Source: Saccharopolyspora shandongensis
GTDB taxonomy: Bacteria > Actinomycetota > Actinomycetes > Mycobacteriales > Pseudonocardiaceae
DNA length: 64,000 nucleotides
NCBI RefSeq assembly: GCF_900106995.1
Contig: NZ_FNOK01000004.1
Coordinates: forward strand, 280,647 to 344,646
Direction of reading: 5' to 3'
Below are positions 44,131 to 53,471 of the stretch, in pieces. Numbering within the stretch: the first letter of the stretch is position 1; the number at the start of each line of letters is the position of its first letter. The notes under the pieces are model-generated. The model ran no database searches. It saw nothing but the letters and a program-made list of their open reading frames with translations, and was not told where the DNA came from. The position numbers and the translations under genes were made by a program.

Positions 44131-45770
44131 TGCGCGTCATGGCACAGCTGGCGATGGTGATGAACCTGGACAAGTGCATCGGCTGCCACACCTGCTCGGT
44201 CACCTGCAAGCAGGCGTGGACCAACCGCGGCGGCGTCGAGTACGTCTGGTTCAACAACGTGGAAACCCGCCCCGGGCAGGGATATCCGCGCACCTACGAG
44301 GACCAGCAGCGGTGGCGCGGCGGGTGGCGGCTGACCCGCGGCGGCCGGTTGAAGCTGCGTGGCGGCGGGCGGTTCAAACGGCTGCTGTCGTTGTTCGCCA
44401 ACCCGAAGCTGCCCGCCATCCAGGACTACTACGAGCCCTGGACCTACGACTACGACGACCTGATCTCCGCACCGCTGAGCGACCAGACGCCGGTGGCCCG
44501 GCCCCGATCGCTGATCTCCGGCGAGCCGACGAAGATCTCCTGGAGCGCCAACTGGGACGACAGCCTGGCCGGCTCGCCGGAGCTCACGCGGCAGGACCCG
44601 GTGCTGCGCAAGCTCTCCGACGAGGTCAAGCAGTCCTTCGAAGAGACCTTCATGTTCTTCCTGCCGCGGATCTGCGAGCACTGCCTCAACCCGTCCTGCG
44701 TCGCGTCCTGCCCGTCGGGCGCGATGTACAAGCGGTCCGAGGACGGCATCGTGCTCGTCGACCAGGAGCAGTGCCGCGGCTGGCGGATGTGCGTCACCGG
44801 CTGCCCGTACAAGAAGGTGTACTTCAACCACCGCACCGGCAAGGCCGAGAAGTGCACGCTCTGCTACCCGCGGATGGAGGTCGGGCTCCCGACAGTGTGC
44901 TCGGAAACCTGCGTGGGCCGGCTGCGCTATCTCGGGGTGGTGCTCTACGACGCCGACCGCGTGCTCGAAGCGGCGTCGGTGGACGACGAGCACCAGCTGT
45001 ACCCGGCGCACCTGGAGGTGCTGCTCGACCCGAACGACCCGGAGGTGCTCACCGCCGCGCAGCGCGCGGGCATCCCGCCGGACTGGATCGACGCCGCGCG
45101 GCGCTCCCCGATCCATGCGCTCATCAAGGACTTCCGGGTGGCGCTGCCGCTGCATCCGGAGTTCCGCACCATGCCGATGGTCTGGTACATCCCGCCGCTG
45201 TCGCCGGTGGTCGACAAGCTGGTGGAGACCGGCCACGACGGCGAGGACGTGGGCAACATCTTCGGCGCCCTGCGGATCCCCGTCGAGTACCTGGCGGAGC
45301 TGTTCACCGCCGGCGACGTGCGGCCGGTGACCGAATCGCTGCGCAAGCTCGGCGCGATGCGCTCGTACATGCGCGACATCAACCTCGGCCGCCCGCCGAA
45401 CCCGGCCATCCCGGAGGCCGCCGGGCTCGACGCCGAGCAGGTCCAGCGGATGTACCGGCTGCTCGCGCTGGCGAAGTACGAGGAGCGCTACGTGATCCCG
45501 CAGGCGCACGCCGAACTCACGGGACAGCTCGACGAGCCCGGCTGCTCGCTGGACTACGAGGGCGGGCCCGGCATGTACGCGTCGGGCCCGTTCGGGGAAT
45601 CCTCCGGCCAGCCGGTGCCGATGTCGGTGGAGAACTTCCACCTGCTCAAGCAGCGGCAGAGCGCGGAGCACTTCACCGCGCCGGACGGCTCGCGCCGCGT
45701 GAACCTGCTCAACTGGGACGGGCGCGGCACGCCCGAGGGCCTGTTCCCGCGCAACGACGAGGACCGCTGA
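44130..45770 (+). CDS. narH: Respiratory nitrate reductase beta subunit NarH
   Basis: The 546-residue electron-transfer subunit has four cysteine clusters: 'CIGCHTCSVTC' at the start, 'CEHCLNPSCVASCP' and 'CRGWRMCVTGCP' in the middle, and 'CTLCYP' with 'CSETC'. In the third cluster one Cys is replaced by Trp (CRGW), the known NarH feature that makes it a 3Fe-4S centre. AGGAGG is 10 bases before the ATG at 44130, which overlaps the narG stop. Electrons pass from NarI haem through these clusters to NarG. Confidence 0.96.
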   Translation: MRVMAQLAMVMNLDKCIGCHTCSVTCKQAWTNRGGVEYVWFNNVETRPGQGYPRTYEDQQRWRGGWRLTRGGRLKLRGGGRFKRLLSLFANPKLPAIQDYYEPWTYDYDDLISAPLSDQTPVARPRSLISGEPTKISWSANWDDSLAGSPELTRQDPVLRKLSDEVKQSFEETFMFFLPRICEHCLNPSCVASCPSGAMYKRSEDGIVLVDQEQCRGWRMCVTGCPYKKVYFNHRTGKAEKCTLCYPRMEVGLPTVCSETCVGRLRYLGVVLYDADRVLEAASVDDEHQLYPAHLEVLLDPNDPEVLTAAQRAGIPPDWIDAARRSPIHALIKDFRVALPLHPEFRTMPMVWYIPPLSPVVDKLVETGHDGEDVGNIFGALRIPVEYLAELFTAGDVRPVTESLRKLGAMRSYMRDINLGRPPNPAIPEAAGLDAEQVQRMYRLLALAKYEERYVIPQAHAELTGQLDEPGCSLDYEGGPGMYASGPFGESSGQPVPMSVENFHLLKQRQSAEHFTAPDGSRRVNLLNWDGRGTPEGLFPRNDEDR

Positions 45771-46420
45771 TGGGCTTCGACCGCTCCCGCGCTCTCACCC
45801 ACCGCATCGCGGCGTACCTGCTGGCTTACCCGGACGAGCCGCTGCGCGCACTGCTGCCGCAGCTGCGGGAGGCCGGTGCGGAACTCCCGCCGCAGTACGG
45901 CGCGCTGCTCCGCGAACTGCTGGACCACCTGGACGCGACGACGCTGCTGGCGGCGCAGCAGCACTACGTCGAGACCTTCGACCTGCGGCGGCGCTGCTGC
46001 CAGTACCTGAGCTACTGGTCCACTGGCGACACCCGCAACCGGGGGCGCGCCATCGCGGACTTCAAGCGCATCTACCGCTCCGCCGGCGTGCTGCCGCCCG
46101 ACGACGAGCTGCCCGACCACCTCACGGTGGTGCTGGAGTTCGCCGCCACGACCGATCAGGAACTGGGCACCGCGCTACTGGTCAACCACCACGCCGGGCT
46201 CGCGCTGCTGGCCGAGGCCCTGCACGACCAGGGCACGGTGTACGCGCGCGGGGTCGACGCCGTGCTGGCCACGTTGCCCGCGCCGACACCGGCGGTGCTG
46301 CGGGCGGCCGAGCGCATCGCCGCGACCGGACCGCCGCAGGAGTCCGTGGGCATGTCGGGGCCGTTGCTGCCCTTCCCCACCAGCAGCCCCGAAACCGAGC
46401 AGACGGGAGTCCGCCGATGA
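45770..46420 (+). CDS. narJ: Nitrate reductase assembly chaperone NarJ
   Basis: A 216-residue helical protein of the TorD/NarJ family. It should bind apo-NarG and guide molybdenum cofactor insertion and complex assembly. 'HYVETFDLRRRCCQYLSYWSTGDTRNRG' (about residues 66-93; key residues F, Y, L, S) is the NarJ core. The ATG overlaps the narH stop by one base. It is the third gene of a tightly overlapped narGHJI operon. Confidence 0.9.
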   Translation: MGFDRSRALTHRIAAYLLAYPDEPLRALLPQLREAGAELPPQYGALLRELLDHLDATTLLAAQQHYVETFDLRRRCCQYLSYWSTGDTRNRGRAIADFKRIYRSAGVLPPDDELPDHLTVVLEFAATTDQELGTALLVNHHAGLALLAEALHDQGTVYARGVDAVLATLPAPTPAVLRAAERIAATGPPQESVGMSGPLLPFPTSSPETEQTGVRR

Positions 46421-47181
46421 GCACCTGGGACGTGCTGCTGTGGGGCGCCGCGCCGTACGCGACGATCGCGGTCCTGGTCGTCGGCTCGATCTGGCGCTTC
46501 CGGTACGACCGGTTCGGCTGGACCACCCGGTCCTCGCAGCTGCTCGAATCGCGGCTGCTGCGGTTCGCCAGCCCGCTGTTCCACTTCGGACTGCTGGTGG
46601 TGATCGTCGGTCACGCGATCGGGCTGCTGATCCCGGAGTCCTGGACCGCCGCGCTCGGCGTCTCCGAGCTCCTCTACCACCTGGTGGCGGTCGGCCTCGG
46701 CGCGCTGGCCGGGATCTGCACGCTGGTGGGGGTCGCGCTGCTGATCTACCGGCGGCGCCGCAACGGCCCGGTGTTCTCCGCGACGACCGTCAACGACAAG
46801 GCGATGTACCTGGTGCTGGTCGGGGCGATCGTGCTCGGGTTGCTGACCACGGTGCTGGCCAACGGCATCACCGAGGGCTACGACTACCGCGCCACGATTT
46901 CACCGTGGTTCCGCAGCATCTTCGTCCTGCAGCCGGACGTGGCGCTGATGGTGGACGTGCCCTGGCCGTTCAAGGCGCACATCCTGGTGGGGATGCTGCT
47001 GTTCGCGCTGTTCCCGTTCACCCGGCTGGTGCACGCCTTCAGCGGCTTCGCCGCGGTGCGCTACCTGTTCCGGCCCTACGTCGTCTACCGCAGCCGGGCC
47101 GAGGCACAACCCCGCCGCGGCTGGGAGCCCGTCGGAGTCCCCGGCAAGCACGACGCCCCGCGCCCGACCCGGAAGCACTGA
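46417..47181 (+). CDS. narI: Nitrate reductase gamma subunit NarI
   Basis: A 254-residue membrane protein with five hydrophobic helices. His residues in 'FHFGLLVVIVGHAIGLL', 'AHILVGML' and 'RLVHAFSGF' are candidate ligands for the two b haems that take electrons from quinol. The ATG overlaps the narJ stop (ATGA), completing an overlapped four-gene operon. The C-terminal 40 residues are basic and cytosolic. The next gene faces it from the opposite strand. Confidence 0.94.
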   Translation: MSTWDVLLWGAAPYATIAVLVVGSIWRFRYDRFGWTTRSSQLLESRLLRFASPLFHFGLLVVIVGHAIGLLIPESWTAALGVSELLYHLVAVGLGALAGICTLVGVALLIYRRRRNGPVFSATTVNDKAMYLVLVGAIVLGLLTTVLANGITEGYDYRATISPWFRSIFVLQPDVALMVDVPWPFKAHILVGMLLFALFPFTRLVHAFSGFAAVRYLFRPYVVYRSRAEAQPRRGWEPVGVPGKHDAPRPTRKH

Positions 47182-47194
47182 GAATCCCCGGCTC

Positions 47195-50100
47195 TCAGGC
47201 GGAAACCTCGTTCCTGGGCGCCTTCGCCCGCGAGGGTGCCTTCGGCGCGAAATCGGTACGTCGCCTGGGCCGCGGCGCGAGGACGTCGATGGTGCCGACC
47301 AGGATCATGTGGGCGTAGGCGGTGAGGCCCGTCGCCAGGACGATCCAGCCGCCGCCGCTGAAGGCGTTCGGCTCGTACGACCACAGAACGCCGACGAACA
47401 CCAACAGCGTCAGCACCGACGCCCCGACGCGCGCGGCGGTGCGGTAGGCCACCGCCGCGGGCCAGGTCAGCAGCCCCGCGACCAGCGCAAGCCCGAGGGG
47501 GCCGAGCCGGAATCCGGTGGTGAACAGCCAGAACTCCGCCGCCATCGCCACCACCGCGATGAACACCGCGGGCAGCCAGCGCGCCAAGCCGCGGCCGAAG
47601 CGGTGCGTCAGGCGCCGCCCCGACCACACGGCGAAGACCGCGGCGAGCAGCATCGCCAGCAATGCGCCAGGGCCGAAGGACGTGCCCGAGAAGTCGGCCA
47701 GGGCCAGCCAGTTGCCGGGCACGCCGCCGAACCAGCCGAAGCCGTCCGCGCACTCGACGTCCACGCCGGTGCCGGAATCCGAGCAAGCCACGGCCAGGGC
47801 GAGCATCGGCGATTCCGCCGAACCCGGCGGGAAGGGCCCGTCCGATACGACGAACGAGCTCTCGAACGCCGACTCGTGCTGGTCTGCGGACAGGACCTGC
47901 GTCCCGGGCAGCGATCCCAACCCGACGCCGGTGAACGCCACGGCGCTCGCCGCCAAGAAGCCCAGCAGCGCCGCACGGCGCGGCGCTGCGACCGCGTACA
48001 CGATCGCCATCACCAGCGGCTTGATCAGCGTCATCGCCCGGCGACCCAACCACGGCAGCACGCCGCGCCCGGAGGGTCGGGCGGCCCGGTAGGCGAGCAG
48101 CCCGAAGCGCGTCGCCATCGACAGCGCCCGGGGCTCGCCGAGGTCGGCGAACCGCTGGCGGCCGACGTCGTAGCGCTCCACCTTGCCGGACAGCTGCGCG
48201 GGCGCGGGCAGCGGCGGCTCGCCACCGCGGTTCGGGTCGGCCCCGGAAGAAACGGATTCGACGAACGGAATTTCCTCCGCCGCGATCGTCCACTGCAGAC
48301 GTTCGGTGAGCAGCCGCTGCGTCTCGGTCAGCGCATGCTCGTCGTCCGGGGCGGCGAACAGCGCGTCGAGCTCGGCCCGCACCTCGCCCGCGTGGCGCGC
48401 CCACATCTCGGCGAGGAATCCGCGCCACTGCTTGGCCTGCTCCTCGTCGAGGTCCCCGAGCTCCGCCGACGTCGGGCGGGAGACGATCGCCTGCAGCGCG
48501 TCGCCGAGCTCCTCCGAGCCGCTGTGGCGCCGGGCCAGCCGCGCCGGGTCGGCGAGCAACCTGACCAGCGCGGCGGCGGAGTCCATCCGCCCCCACATCC
48601 AGTCGTTCGCCCGCCACTTCGCGGACAGGAACGCGCCGAAGTTGCCCACGTCCAGGCCGCGGATCTTGTCCGCGATCCGCAGCGGCACGTCCTCGCCGCG
48701 GCGCAGCGCGTCGAACGGCAGCGGGCTCTGCTCGTCGCTGACCACGCGCAGCAGGTTGATCCGCGATCCCGGGACGCGCCCGACGTCCAGCGGCGCGGTG
48801 AGCACCACCAGCTGCCGCAACGTCTCCGCCCGCCGGTCGCTGCGCTCCAGCAGCGCGTAGCCGAGCTGCTGGGGCTCGTCGATCCGCTCGCGCGGCGGGG
48901 CCGCCGCGGCCAGCCGGTCGGCGACCCGGTGCAGCACCGCGCGCGCCTCCGCGACCGCGTCCACCCCGGCGGCGTCCGGAACCGCGTCCGCGCCGGAAGA
49001 TTCCACAATGGACATCAGCTCGCGGGCGAGCTCGGCGAGATCGTCGTGGAAGTCCTCGCCCCGCTCGACGGCGCCCAGCACCTCGCCCAGCAGCGGCTGG
49101 ATCGGGGACGGCAGGGCATGCTGCAGCCTGGCGCGACGGCGCTGCACGCGCTGCACCCACTCGTCGAGTTCGGTCGTCTCGACGATCGGCTCCAGCTTCG
49201 CGCCGTTGATCCAGTACTGGTCGGCGTGCCCCTCCAGCACCTCGCCGAAGCTCCGCAGCCGGTAGAGCACGGACTTGCAGCGCCCGATCTCTCGGCTCTC
49301 CGGCGCCCAGCGCTCGATGTCCCAAGCCCAGCCGAGGCATTCCTGCACCGCGGTGAGCAGGCCGCGCGCATCGTCGAAGACGCGCGTGGTGGCGTCGCTG
49401 CCGAGCCCGGCGGACAGCCGGTGCGCGAGCTGCGTCCTCGCCTGCGCCGACCACTCCGCCAGCGGGTCCCCGACCACCGGCGGCAGCAGCTTGCCGTCCT
49501 CGATGCCGGCGGGCTCGGTGAGCAGCCGGTACACCGCCTGGGCGTCCAGCTCCGCGCGGACCACCGCGTGGTCGGGCAGGACCGCGTCGACCTGCTGCGC
49601 CAGCACCGCCGCCCGATCGGCGTCCTTCGCGGCGCGCAGCGGTGCGAACAAAGCCTTGCGGCGCAAGGCGGTTCGCGCGACCAAGCTGTTGTGCTCGTCC
49701 AGCGCGTCGAGGTCCGCGAGCAGCGATTCCTGGGACAGCCGGGCGCGCAGGGCCGTCGCGGTCACCGGCACGGCGAATCCGGGCTCGCGGCGTTGCCCGT
49801 GCGAGGCAACGGGATCCGGGTTCAGGTAGAGCAGCCACCGGTGCGTCGGCCGGTCCGCCGGCGCGGCCGAGATCGCATCGATCGCCGCCGTCACCGGGAT
49901 GTTGTCCAGCACGCCGCCGTCGATGACCCGGAACGGCGGGAGCAGCGGATCGGCGACCGTTTCGGAGAACAGCCCGATCATGTTCGGCTCGCCGGCCGGC
50001 GGTTCGCCGAGCGACGAGCGCACCTGCGCGGGCTCGAAGGCGAACGGGAACGACGACGTCGAGCGGGCGGCGTGGGCGAGCCGCAGCACGGTGGCCGCGA

Positions 50101-50740
50101 AGTCGTCGCCCGCGCCGAAGTCCGACAGCGGATCGCCCGCCCTGCCCTGGTGCCGGAACCGGAACGACGCGGTGCGCCGCTCCTGCAGCATCGGCCCGGA
50201 CCGGCCGTCGAAGCGCTGCTCCAGGATCGGGTCCAGCAGGGTGGCGGTCAGCAGCAGGTCGGCGCGGTTGCCTGGGTGCTCCGCCGCCGCGGGCACGTTG
50301 TCGGTGATGACGTCGGCTAGCTCGGCGCGGAAGTAGCGGTCGCCTTCGAGCAGCGACGGCGGGCGGGACTGCCAGAACTTCGGCACCGGCCGGGACATGG
50401 CCTCCACGTCCCCCAACCGCACCCACACCTCGCGCATCCGGTCGAAGGGCATCCCGTAGACCAGCGTCGCCGACAGCAGCGTCGCGTTGAGGCCGCCGGC
50501 CGAAGCCCCGGCGAGCACGTCGACCGCGACCGAGTCGTAGCCGGACAGCTTCGCCAGCGACGCCCACGGGTGGGTGCCCGTCGAATCGTCGTCCGCCGGC
50601 GCCCGCGAATCCGCCACCGCCTCGCGGAGCCGGTTGATCTCGGCGACCGCGCCGCCGATCCACACGGCCATGCTCGCGCCGCCGCGCATGGCCAGCGCCA
50701 AGCGCAATTCCTGCTCGTTCTCCGCTGCCGCGGTGGCCAC
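47195..50740 (-). CDS. Large patatin-like phospholipase with C-terminal membrane domain (TIGR03607/DUF3376 type)
   Basis: This 1181-residue protein has a patatin domain at the N-terminus: oxyanion loop 'RGGASMAVWIGG' (19-30), nucleophile Ser80 in GASAG (78-82) and the catalytic Asp in DGG (274-276). A long helical middle (about 330-880) matches the DUF3376-type actinobacterial patatin family, and at least five membrane helices fill about 930-1160. It is probably a membrane-bound lipid acyl hydrolase; substrate unknown. The GTG at 50740 gives the family N-terminus. It is convergent with narI (13 bp apart), with no sign of a functional link. Confidence 0.85.
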   Translation of the reverse strand: MATAAAENEQELRLALAMRGGASMAVWIGGAVAEINRLREAVADSRAPADDDSTGTHPWASLAKLSGYDSVAVDVLAGASAGGLNATLLSATLVYGMPFDRMREVWVRLGDVEAMSRPVPKFWQSRPPSLLEGDRYFRAELADVITDNVPAAAEHPGNRADLLLTATLLDPILEQRFDGRSGPMLQERRTASFRFRHQGRAGDPLSDFGAGDDFAATVLRLAHAARSTSSFPFAFEPAQVRSSLGEPPAGEPNMIGLFSETVADPLLPPFRVIDGGVLDNIPVTAAIDAISAAPADRPTHRWLLYLNPDPVASHGQRREPGFAVPVTATALRARLSQESLLADLDALDEHNSLVARTALRRKALFAPLRAAKDADRAAVLAQQVDAVLPDHAVVRAELDAQAVYRLLTEPAGIEDGKLLPPVVGDPLAEWSAQARTQLAHRLSAGLGSDATTRVFDDARGLLTAVQECLGWAWDIERWAPESREIGRCKSVLYRLRSFGEVLEGHADQYWINGAKLEPIVETTELDEWVQRVQRRRARLQHALPSPIQPLLGEVLGAVERGEDFHDDLAELARELMSIVESSGADAVPDAAGVDAVAEARAVLHRVADRLAAAAPPRERIDEPQQLGYALLERSDRRAETLRQLVVLTAPLDVGRVPGSRINLLRVVSDEQSPLPFDALRRGEDVPLRIADKIRGLDVGNFGAFLSAKWRANDWMWGRMDSAAALVRLLADPARLARRHSGSEELGDALQAIVSRPTSAELGDLDEEQAKQWRGFLAEMWARHAGEVRAELDALFAAPDDEHALTETQRLLTERLQWTIAAEEIPFVESVSSGADPNRGGEPPLPAPAQLSGKVERYDVGRQRFADLGEPRALSMATRFGLLAYRAARPSGRGVLPWLGRRAMTLIKPLVMAIVYAVAAPRRAALLGFLAASAVAFTGVGLGSLPGTQVLSADQHESAFESSFVVSDGPFPPGSAESPMLALAVACSDSGTGVDVECADGFGWFGGVPGNWLALADFSGTSFGPGALLAMLLAAVFAVWSGRRLTHRFGRGLARWLPAVFIAVVAMAAEFWLFTTGFRLGPLGLALVAGLLTWPAAVAYRTAARVGASVLTLLVFVGVLWSYEPNAFSGGGWIVLATGLTAYAHMILVGTIDVLAPRPRRRTDFAPKAPSRAKAPRNEVSA

Positions 50741-50954
50741 CTCGGAGCCCGCCCTCTCGATCGACGCCTGCGGATCTCACCCGGAACCTACCGCGCCCGC
50801 CGCCACCACCGATCTCCAACAGGCGAACTCAACCCGTCCGCCACCGCACCGAGCCCCGGACGGCCGATCTCGCCCACCCGCGAACGCAGGACGAGCGACA
50901 TTCCGGCGGGCGCGGGCGTGAGCACTTCGGACCGCCGTGGCGGCCGTTCGGAGG

Positions 50955-50978
50955 TGGCGGTTTCGCGCGAAACCGCCA
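50955..50978. repeat. Perfect 24-base palindrome, copy 1 of a tandem pair
   Basis: Arms TGGCGGTTTCGC and GCGAAACCGCCA meet without a gap. The core GGTTTCGCGCGAAACC is shared with the palindrome at 50996, 41 bases further on. Confidence 0.85.
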
Positions 50979-50995
50979 CTCGCACGCCTGGGAAA

Positions 50996-51019
50996 CGACG
51001 GTTTCGCGCGAAACCGTCG
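50996..51019. repeat. Perfect 24-base palindrome, copy 2 of a tandem pair
   Basis: Arms CGACGGTTTCGC and GCGAAACCGTCG. It is 36 bases from the stop codon of the CoA-ester lyase and could act as its terminator. Confidence 0.85.
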
Positions 51020-51055
51020 CCGCTTGCCGCAGGGCCGCGACTCGCGCCGCCGCGA

Positions 51056-52012
51056 TCAGGACTCCGGCGGGGTCCAGCGGTCGGTTCGGGCCATGCCCGC
51101 CGCGCGACCCTTGCCCGCGATCACCAGCGCCATCTTGCGGGACGCCTCGTCGATCATCTCGTCGCCCAGCATCGCCGCGCCGCGCTTCCCGCCGGCCGCC
51201 GAGGTGTGCCACTCGTAGGCGTCCAGGATGTTCTCGGCGTGGTCGTAGTCCTCCTGCCGCGGCGAGAAGAGCTCGTTGACCGCGTCCACCTGCGCCGGGT
51301 GCAGCACCCACTTGCCGTCGAAGCCCAGCGCCGCCGACCTGCCGCCCACCGCGCGCAGCCCGTCGACGTCCTTGATCTGCAGGTACGGCCCGTCGATCGC
51401 CTGCACCCCGGCCGCGCGGGCCGCGGTCAGGATGCGCATCAGGATGTAGTGGTAGGCGTCGCCGACGTCGTAGCCGGGCGGCTGGTGGCCGACGACCAGC
51501 GACCGCATGTTGATCGACGCCATGAAGTCGGCCGGCCCGTAGACCAGCGCGGTCACCCGCGGCGAGGCGGCGGCGATCGCGTCCACCTCGACCAGGCCGC
51601 GGGCGTCCTCGATCTGCGGCTCGATGCCGATCCGGCCGGCCTCCAGCCCGGTGGCGCGCTCGATCTGCGTCAGCGTCAGGTCCAGCCAGCGCACGTGCTC
51701 CGGGGTGCTCACCTTCGGCAGGATGATCGAGTCGAGCTCCGCGCCCGCGCCTTCCACGACGGTCACGACGTCCCGGTAGGTCCACTCGGTGTCCAGCGCG
51801 TTGACCCGCACCGAGCGGATCTTCTCGCCCCAGCCGCCCTCGTTCAGCGCGCCGACGATCCGGTCCCGCGCCTCGCCCTTCGCCAGCGGCGCGACCGCGT
51901 CCTCGAGGTCCAGGAAGAACTGGTCGGCGGCCAGCCCGCGCGCCTTGTCGATCATCTTCGCGCTGGAGCCCGGCACCGCCAGGCAGCTCCGCCGGGCACG
52001 TCGACCGTCCAC
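51056..52012 (-). CDS. CoA-ester lyase of the HpcH/HpaI (CitE-like) family
   Basis: The 318-residue TIM-barrel protein resembles citrate lyase beta and malyl-CoA lyases. 'FFLDLEDAVAP' near 32-42 and 'GIEPQIEDARGL' near 130 supply the metal-binding Glu/Asp, and 'GKWVLHPAQVDAVNELF' is the family C-terminal signature. Possible activities are malyl-CoA, beta-methylmalyl-CoA or citramalyl-CoA cleavage; there is no CitF or CitD homologue nearby, so a stand-alone lyase like mycobacterial CitE is likely. GGAGG lies 7 bases ahead of the GTG at 52012, which fixes the start; the frame runs on far upstream as a shadow. Confidence 0.87.
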   Translation of the reverse strand: MDGRRARRSCLAVPGSSAKMIDKARGLAADQFFLDLEDAVAPLAKGEARDRIVGALNEGGWGEKIRSVRVNALDTEWTYRDVVTVVEGAGAELDSIILPKVSTPEHVRWLDLTLTQIERATGLEAGRIGIEPQIEDARGLVEVDAIAAASPRVTALVYGPADFMASINMRSLVVGHQPPGYDVGDAYHYILMRILTAARAAGVQAIDGPYLQIKDVDGLRAVGGRSAALGFDGKWVLHPAQVDAVNELFSPRQEDYDHAENILDAYEWHTSAAGGKRGAAMLGDEMIDEASRKMALVIAGKGRAAGMARTDRWTPPES

Positions 52013-52172
52013 GTTGTCCTCCTCTGGCCTCGCGAGTCGTTGCGTGTGTACCACGCACGCCGCCGCCGGAACCGGGCAAGTGCCCGGCGGCACAGTCCCC
52101 GTTCCCGAGCGGCGGCACCGCGCCGGTCCGCCCGGGCAGCGGACGGCTCGGAGAGTGCATAGCCTGATCCAC

Positions 52173-53471
52173 GTGGCAGCCGCGACCAGGGTTTTCGCGG
52201 CCCGGATGGCCGGCCTGTCGGTGTTCGGGCCGGACGGCGAATCGATCGGCCGGGTGCGCGACGTCGTCGCCGGGCTCAGCGTCCGGCGGCAGCCGCCGCG
52301 CGTCCTCGGCCTGGTCGTCGAGCTGCCCACCCGGCGCCGGATCTTCGTGCCGATGCTGCGGGTCACCCGCGTCGAGCCCAGCGCCGTGACGCTGGCGACC
52401 GGCACGGTGAACCTCCGCAAGTTCCACCAGCGCCCCAACGAACTGCTGGTGCTCGGCCAACTGCTGGACGCCCGGGTCGTCATCGATCCCAGCGGGGCGC
52501 CCGCGGTCCTGGTCGACGTCGCGATGGAGCAGACCCGCACCCGCGACTGGCAGCTGGCCAAGCTCGCGGTCCGGGAGCGCACCGGGAGGCTCGGCCGTCG
52601 CGGCCCGACCCAGGTGCTGGACTGGGACCAGGTCACCGGGTTGGCGGTCGCGGAGCTGACCGGCCAACCGCAGGGCGTGCAGCAGCTGCTCGCCCTGTTC
52701 GACACGATGCGCGCGGTCGACGTCGCGAGCACCCTGCACGAACTGCCGACCAAGCGCCGCTACGAAGTCGCCGAGGCGCTGGACGACGAGCGGCTCGCCG
52801 ACGTCGTCGAGGAGCTGCCCGACGAGGACCAGAAGGACCTGCTGGCGTACCTCGACGACGAACGTGCGGCGGACGTGCTGGAGGCGATGAACCCGGACGA
52901 CGCGGCCGACCTGCTCGCCGAACTGTCGGAAGTGGACAAGGAGCGGCTGCTCGGGCTGATGGCGCCGGAGGAATCGGCACCGGTCAAGCGGCTGATGGCG
53001 TACTCGTTCGACACTGCCGGCGGCCTGATGACCTCGGAACCGATCGTGGTCGGGCCGGACGCGACGATCGCCGAGGCGCTGGCGATGGTGCGCAACCCCG
53101 ACCTGCCGGTGGCGCTGAGCAGCCTGGTGTTCGTCTGCCGCCCGCCGTCGGCCACCCCGACCGGCTCCTACCTGGGCTGCGTGCACATCCAGCGGCTGCT
53201 CCGCGAACCACCGTCCACTTTGGTCGCCGGCGCGCTGGACACCGACCTGGCGAGCCTCCCGGCCGAGGCGCCGCTGACCGACGTCACCCGCTACTTCGCC
53301 GCCTACAACCTGGTGTGCGGGCCGGTGCTGGACGACGAGGAGCACCTCATCGGCGCGGTCACCGTCGACGACCTGCTCGACCACCTGCTGCCGGAGAACT
53401 GGCGGGAGAGCGGACTCCCCGAGCCGGAGACCGCCACCACCGACCAGCCGACGAACCTGGAGGCTCGCTGA
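52173..53471 (+). CDS. MgtE N-terminal/CBS-domain protein without channel (Rv1232c-like)
   Basis: A 432-residue soluble protein. Residues about 1-150 form PRC-barrel-like beta segments, then come MgtE intracellular N-domain repeats ('VVEELPDEDQKDLLAYLDDERAADVLEAMNPDDAADLLAEL', seen as the repeated E-L-x-D-E patterns) and two CBS motifs. The MgtE membrane channel is absent, so it is probably a Mg2+- or nucleotide-sensing regulator rather than a transporter. Rv1232c has the same shape and neighbours. The GTG at 52173 is used; the DUF1003 gene overlaps its stop. Confidence 0.85.
   Translation: MAAATRVFAARMAGLSVFGPDGESIGRVRDVVAGLSVRRQPPRVLGLVVELPTRRRIFVPMLRVTRVEPSAVTLATGTVNLRKFHQRPNELLVLGQLLDARVVIDPSGAPAVLVDVAMEQTRTRDWQLAKLAVRERTGRLGRRGPTQVLDWDQVTGLAVAELTGQPQGVQQLLALFDTMRAVDVASTLHELPTKRRYEVAEALDDERLADVVEELPDEDQKDLLAYLDDERAADVLEAMNPDDAADLLAELSEVDKERLLGLMAPEESAPVKRLMAYSFDTAGGLMTSEPIVVGPDATIAEALAMVRNPDLPVALSSLVFVCRPPSATPTGSYLGCVHIQRLLREPPSTLVAGALDTDLASLPAEAPLTDVTRYFAAYNLVCGPVLDDEEHLIGAVTVDDLLDHLLPENWRESGLPEPETATTDQPTNLEAR

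Larger units (their letters stand above)
50741..51055. other. 315-bp intergenic region with two tandem palindromes
   Basis: No gene is visible. The region is upstream of the patatin gene and downstream of the CoA-ester lyase. Its only structure is the pair of 24-base palindromes listed below. Ordinary promoter boxes for the patatin gene could not be identified. Confidence 0.5.

Noticed and set aside
50955..51019. Two near-identical repeats 41 bases apart looking like the start of a CRISPR array
   Set aside because: Only two units, each a perfect palindrome, with no further repeats and no cas genes; the RecB-like nuclease at 27894 is far away and stands alone.
50829..53384. Long reverse-strand frame across the CoA lyase and CBS-protein region
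   Set aside because: It mixes the reading frame of no real gene; the parts over known genes are out of frame and the composition is not protein-like.
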